From: Pseudo-nitzschia pungens
Lineage: Eukaryota; Bacillariophyta; Bacillariophyceae; Bacillariales; Bacillariaceae
Length of the DNA: 64,000 bases
Direction of reading: 5' to 3'
NCBI GenBank assembly: GCA_037355855.1
Contig: CM074762.1
Location: 4,216,001-4,280,000, forward strand
The notes beneath the pieces are model-generated. The model was given only the letters and a program-made list of their open reading frames with translations, ran no database searches and was not told the DNA's origin. This document shows positions 63,408-64,000 of this stretch, one piece after another. A program made the translations under genes and the position numbers. The first letter of the stretch is position 1, and every line of letters begins with the position of its first letter.

Positions 63408-64000
63408 TAATAATAATAATATACTTATTTAAGTAGGAAAATCCACCGAAGGTGGTTAAAAGCTACTCAGTCTGTAACCAGACTTTATCGTCGCCTCAAT
63501 CGAAGAGAGGTTAGGCCCCAAGTTGTAGAACGACGCGCCGCCTCAACCATGGGGAATAGGCCCCAGGTTGTAAGGACGGCTATTTTGCAAACGAACCTTG
63601 GTAAGAAACAGGAAAAAAACGAACCAGTCCAGAGCACAACAGACACTGCTGTTGCAAAGCGTACAGGAAACGGGGTAACAAGAACGTGAAAGGGAAAGAC
63701 ACAAGCAAAACTGTCCCTCCAATGCTGGTGTGCAGCATCCGTAATGCTAGTGGTCAGCTGACACAAGCAAAACCCTGACTAGATACATGGTATCTGTAAT
63801 GCTAGTGGTCAGCGTACAAAAGCAAAACTCCTCTCTGAATGCTGGATTGCAGCATCACCAGTAATGCGAGTAGTCATCCCCAAACACATCCCGAACCACA
63901 TTCCTTACCACTGTATGGTACATAAAGTACAGAGCCTACTACCAAATTCAGAACAGCTGTCCTCCTGTTCGAACTTAGTAGTAGCCAGAAACACGTAGAG
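63408..64000 (-). mobile_element. Second copy of the non-LTR-type retroposon (3' part, continues beyond window)
   Basis: It matches 21584-22176 nearly base for base at a constant offset of 41,824, with single differences such as TTCGTAACAGC against TTCAGAACAGC. Starting with the (AAT)n run it includes the same hairpin at 63448-63460. Upstream flanking DNA is unrelated to that of the first copy, which sets the 3' boundary. The 5' end and target duplication lie outside the window. Confidence 0.85.

Overview
The window is nuclear DNA of a unicellular photosynthetic eukaryote, most likely a pennate diatom. The signs are compact, mostly intron-poor genes with short GT-AG introns (105-167 bp). There is a phosphohexomutase whose N-terminus looks like a bipartite plastid presequence (signal peptide followed by an S-S-F-T-P 'ASAFAP-like' junction). 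A Ty1/copia relic has integrase and GAG-pre-integrase blocks of the diatom CoDi type. The species assignment is inference; no rRNA or organelle marker is present.

Layout. 1-1.9 kb: 3' end of a FAM210/DUF1279 gene facing a prohibitin-1 gene. 1.9-21.4 kb: one dead copia element (338-bp LTRs) swollen from about 3.9 kb to 19.5 kb by nested insertions. Its gag was hit by a 388-bp MITE. The MITE's target duplication was then hit by a TIR element with 5-bp CCTGG duplications. That element's minisatellite was hit in turn by an 8-kb satellite-filled TIR element with 2-bp TT duplications. Its pol was hit separately by a complete Ty3/gypsy element with apparently identical LTRs and perfect 5-bp duplications. 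21.6-23.6 kb: a non-LTR-type retroposon on the minus strand with 17-bp duplications and a (TTA)n tail. 24.0-42.4 kb is the gene-rich part: a coiled-coil/PHD-like protein, plastid-type phosphohexomutase, UTP7/WDR46, an FMO-type monooxygenase, a membrane-anchored CRAL-TRIO protein, an AAAP amino-acid transporter, a Gfo/Idh/MocA oxidoreductase and ALG5. 42.9-45.3 kb: a TA-flanked MITE, hit by a foldback hAT-like element (8-bp duplication), which holds a second copy of the CCWGG-type element. 45.4-63.2 kb: a mariner element (plant-type DD39D transposase, Stowaway-like ends), itself interrupted by a 14,800-bp TIR element. 63.4 kb to the end: a second copy of the retroposon.

The strongest candidate for an undescribed system is the 14.8-kb element (46230-61029). 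It carries 24-bp inverted ends starting CGTCCGAAAACTG, subterminal GGTCGCGA repeats, a TA duplication and four genes. One encodes a 1063-residue Plavaka/CACTA-like transposase; three encode unrecognised proteins (495, 716 and 723 aa). The satellite-filled element at 3432-11382 has the same terminal design and looks like a non-autonomous relative. Both carry a tandem array of exactly 181 bp although the array sequences are unrelated. A second notable feature is the gypsy gag-pol junction: the two frames are the same and separated by one UGA, followed 8 nt later by two GC-rich hairpins, as expected for programmed stop-codon readthrough.

All boundaries, TIRs, duplications and splice junctions were read by eye. 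Homology calls rest on motif recognition without database search.
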